From: Fibrobacter sp.
GTDB taxonomy: Bacteria > Fibrobacterota > Fibrobacteria > Fibrobacterales > Fibrobacteraceae
Reading direction: 5' to 3'
NCBI GenBank assembly: GCA_017550445.1
Contig: JAFZOV010000031.1
Span: 1-40,297 of the forward strand
DNA: 40,297 nt
In this document: one piece after another, positions 37,588 to 40,297 of the stretch
Layout of the letters: each line of letters starts with the position of its first letter
How positions within the stretch are numbered: the first letter of the stretch is position 1
The notes under the pieces: model-generated
The model's input: the letters and a program-made list of their open reading frames with translations, nothing else
Databases searched by the model: none
What the model was told of the DNA's origin: nothing
Program-made: the position numbers and the translations under genes

Positions 37588-40297
37588 TTAACTTGCACTT
37601 TCCTCTTCCTCAGCCTTCTTGGCCTTTTCTTCGGCTTCTTCGCGGGCCACATCCTTCAAAGTACGGGCAACCTTGATTTCCTTGAAGAAGATCAAGCTAT
37701 CGCCTTCCTTGATATCATCGTAACCCTTCAGGCCGATACCGCATTCAAAGCCACGAGCAACAGACTTGACGTCGTCCTTCATGCGCTTCAAAGACTGGAC
37801 CACGGTCGTACCGAGTTCCACACCGTTGCGGTACACGCGCACATGGCTGGTGCGGTCGACTTCGCCGTCGGTAACCATACAGCCTGCAATGAGACCGATC
37901 TTCGGAATCTTGAACACCTGGCGGATTTCGGCTTCGCCGGAGAGTTCTTCGCGCATGGTCGGCTTCAAGAGGCCTTCCACAGCGTTCGTGATGTCTTCAA
38001 TGCAGTCGTAAATCACGCGGTAGTTGCGGATTTCGATGCCTTCCTTCTGAGCCATTTCACGGATAGAGAGCGACGGCATCAAGTGGAAGGAAATAATGAT
38101 TGCCTGTGCAGTCGTAGCGAGCAAGATATCGGATTCCGTAATGGTACCCACACCCTTGCGGATAATGTTGACGCGCACTTCCTTGTTGGTAAGCTTTTCG
38201 AGGCTTGCGGCAAGAGCTTCTGCAGAACCACCCACGTCAGCCTTGACAATGAGGTTGAGTTCAGAGAGCTTGCCTTCCTTACGATCGTTGAAGGTATCTT
38301 CCAAGGTCTTGACGTTACGAGAACGCAGGTCACGTTCACGGGCTGCCATACGGCGCTTGGAGGCAATTTCACGTGCGGTCTTTTCGTCTTCGACCACAAT
38401 CAGGTCATCACCGGCCTGCGGAGTACCGTCAAAGCCGAGCACCTGACACGGAGCAGACGGAGGAGCTTCCTTCATCTGTTCGCCACGTTCGTTAAACATA
38501 GCACGGACACGGCCAGCGTAAATACCGCAGACAAACGGGTCACCCACATGGAGCGTACCGTTCTGCACGAGGATCGTGGCCATAGAACCCTTACCCACGT
38601 CGAGCTTGGATTCCACCACGGCACCGCGAGCGTGAGCATCGGGGTTGGCCTTGAGTTCCAGGACTTCAGCTTCGAGAGCGAGAGTTTCCAAAAGTTCGTT
38701 CATGCCCTGACCCGTACGGGCAGAGACTTCGATACAGCTGGTAGAACCGCCCCACTGTTCCACTTCCACGCCGCGTTCGGCGAGCTGGGCACGGATCTTG
38801 TCGGGGTTTGCCGTCGGAAGGTCAATCTTCGTGATAGCCACAACCATCGGCACCTTTTCACGCTTGGCAAGTTCAATAGATTCAACGGTCTGCGGCATGA
38901 CCATGGAGTCAGCAGCCACCACCAGCACAATCACGTCGGTCACCTGAGAACCGCGAGCACGCATAGCACTGAACGCTTCGTGACCCGGAGTATCGAGGAA
39001 GGTCACCTTACCCTGAGAGGTCGTGACTTCGTATGCACCGATATGCTGCGTAATACCGCCAGATTCGCCGGCCACCACGTGGGTCTTACGAATCCAGTCG
39101 AGCAAAGAAGTTTTACCGTGGTCAACGTGGCCCATCACAGTCACCACCGGGTGACGCGGCTTCAGGTTTTCAGAAGATTCTTCTTCCACGCCGAGCACTT
39201 CTTCTTCGTATTCTTCCATCAACTGGGCTTCGTAACCGAATTCGTCGGCCAAAAGCTGGATGGTTTCAAAATCCAGGCGGGCGTTGATGGTCACCATCAT
39301 GCCCATTTCCATGCACTTCGCAATCACGCGAGCCGGCATCTGGTCCATAAGGCCAGCGAGTTCGCCCACGGTGATAAAGTCGGAAGTCTTGAGGATTTTC
39401 TTTTCTTCGCCAGAAGCATTGTCGTTATGCTCCTTGCGGTAAACTTTCTTGACAGGCTTCTTGGAAAGGTCTGCCATCACGCGGGAAACGTTCTGGCGAA
39501 CGACTTCCTGCTGAATTTCCTTCTGCTGGTCCTGACGATCCTTGCCGTTGCCGCGACGGTTCTTGTCGTTCTGGCCGTGGCGACCGTTCTGCTGCTTGCC
39601 ACCCTTGCCGCCCTGGTTCTGACCAAATCCCTGGCCACCACCATTGCTTGCATTAAAGGCGTCCTGCATAGAACTGCCGGTAAAGCCACCGGTGCGCCCC
39701 GTAAAGGTACGGCCACCGTTATTGTTCTGGCCACCATTACCACCGCGGTTGTCATTACGGCGATTGCCGTTACGGTTGTCGCCATTGTTGTTAGAAAGGC
39801 GACCAAATGTACCTGTATAACCCTGCTGGTTACCGTTATTGTTACGGTGTCCGCCGCGGGTTGCCTGAGCCTGTTGCTGCGACTTCTTGATACGAGCGAG
39901 AATCGCTTCATCCGGTTTGAAGACCTGCGCCTTCATCGGAGGCTGCTTGAGTTCCATACCCGGGGTAACCATGGCAGGCTTGGCTGCAGCAGGAGCTGCC
40001 GGGGCTGCGGGAGCTGCAGGAGCAACGCTAGCGGGAGCTGGCTTAGCTGCCGGAGCGGCAGGCTTTGCGTCTGCAGCAGGAGCTGCAGGAGCAGCGGGAG
40101 CGGCGTTAGCGGGCTTCGGCTCAACCTTTTCAACCTTCGGAGCCGGCTTTTCGGCAACAGGGGCCGCAACGGGAGCGGGCTCAGCCTTCGGAGCGGGAGC
40201 TACTGCAGGAGCTTCAACCTTCGGTTCTGCCTTAGGAGCAGGAGCCGGGGCAGCGGGCTTTGCCGCAGGCTTCGCTGCTGCGGGAGCAGCGGCAGAG
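37588..40297 (-). CDS. infB: Translation initiation factor IF-2 (5' end outside window)
   Basis: The frame stays open from 39972 to the window edge, so the protein is N-terminally incomplete (~900 residues present). IF-2 is the GTPase that places fMet-tRNA on the 30S subunit. The visible N-terminal part is an Ala/Pro/Lys low-complexity tract, then a Gly/Asn/Arg-rich segment (NNNGGRTFTGRTGGF), then the IF2_N domain. The G domain reads VTVMGHVDHGKTSLLDWIRK, GGITQHIGAYEV, DTPGHEAF and AITKID. Domains II-IV follow, with KADVGGSAEALAASL and RTSHVRVYRNG. It ends in an acidic/Lys tail. It begins the visible infB-rbfA-truB-ribF unit. Confidence 0.97.
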   Translation of the reverse strand, partial: SAAAPAAAKPAAKPAAPAPAPKAEPKVEAPAVAPAPKAEPAPVAAPVAEKPAPKVEKVEPKPANAAPAAPAAPAADAKPAAPAAKPAPASVAPAAPAAPAAPAAAKPAMVTPGMELKQPPMKAQVFKPDEAILARIKKSQQQAQATRGGHRNNNGNQQGYTGTFGRLSNNNGDNRNGNRRNDNRGGNGGQNNNGGRTFTGRTGGFTGSSMQDAFNASNGGGQGFGQNQGGKGGKQQNGRHGQNDKNRRGNGKDRQDQQKEIQQEVVRQNVSRVMADLSKKPVKKVYRKEHNDNASGEEKKILKTSDFITVGELAGLMDQMPARVIAKCMEMGMMVTINARLDFETIQLLADEFGYEAQLMEEYEEEVLGVEEESSENLKPRHPVVTVMGHVDHGKTSLLDWIRKTHVVAGESGGITQHIGAYEVTTSQGKVTFLDTPGHEAFSAMRARGSQVTDVIVLVVAADSMVMPQTVESIELAKREKVPMVVAITKIDLPTANPDKIRAQLAERGVEVEQWGGSTSCIEVSARTGQGMNELLETLALEAEVLELKANPDAHARGAVVESKLDVGKGSMATILVQNGTLHVGDPFVCGIYAGRVRAMFNERGEQMKEAPPSAPCQVLGFDGTPQAGDDLIVVEDEKTAREIASKRRMAARERDLRSRNVKTLEDTFNDRKEGKLSELNLIVKADVGGSAEALAASLEKLTNKEVRVNIIRKGVGTITESDILLATTAQAIIISFHLMPSLSIREMAQKEGIEIRNYRVIYDCIEDITNAVEGLLKPTMREELSGEAEIRQVFKIPKIGLIAGCMVTDGEVDRTSHVRVYRNGVELGTTVVQSLKRMKDDVKSVARGFECGIGLKGYDDIKEGDSLIFFKEIKVARTLKDVAREEAEEKAKKAEEEESAS

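Overview
The window reads as chromosome of a Fibrobacter species (phylum Fibrobacterota). The evidence is a lipoprotein with the Fibrobacter succinogenes major paralogous domain, Ser-rich linkers behind lipoboxes, a GH9 glucanase and three adjacent GH26 mannanases, and type IX-like C-terminal tails on secreted enzymes. Many starts show a TATATT-type -10 element. There is no prophage, IS element or CRISPR array. Most of the window is compact core chromosome with many short convergent or divergent units.

Layout: 1-500 is the 3' end of valS. A Fib_succ lipoprotein (600-1280) lies between two copies of a 15-bp direct repeat. Then come a secreted protein of unknown function, an orphan ABC permease, a TM2 protein coupled to rdgB, two envelope proteins, argG, and mtgA coupled to a DnaG-like primase. 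From 9 to 19.6 kb: murB, a VanZ-like protein, rlmI, an amylase/malQ pair, alkD, a basic AT-hook protein, tRNA-Cys, a DUF374 acyltransferase, a DnaQ exonuclease and rpsF-rpsR-rplI. From 19.6 to 23.8 kb: an outer-membrane protein, an HMGL-like aldolase and a lipoprotein built from six two-cysteine modules joined by collagen-like linkers. From 23.9 to 35.3 kb: the polysaccharide region with GH9, a GRP sugar transporter, mnmE, galM and three GH26 genes. The first GH26 gene carries one in-frame TAA between its two catalytic glutamates. From 35.3 kb to the end, on the minus strand: infB-rbfA-truB-ribF.

Metabolic links: GH9 and GH26 attack cellulose and mannan outside the cell. The GRP transporter, galM, malQ and the amylase handle sugars and alpha-glucan. 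The rest is translation, tRNA/rRNA modification, DNA upkeep and wall synthesis.

The least explained signal lies between and inside the genes. At about ten places there are arrays of degenerate 7-bp tandem units. They fall into four unrelated sequence families, usually one family per locus, often begin at a stop codon, and often form a forward block followed by its reverse complement. Two such arrays or fragments lie in frame inside mnmE and truB. A second family of hairpin elements has constant ends (TGTCAT...ATCTCCT) and a variable palindromic core. It follows the stop codons of valS and truB and also sits in frame inside mnmE. A further pattern is that eight genes have TANNNT exactly 6-7 nt before the start codon and no usable Shine-Dalgarno sequence, which predicts leaderless mRNAs.
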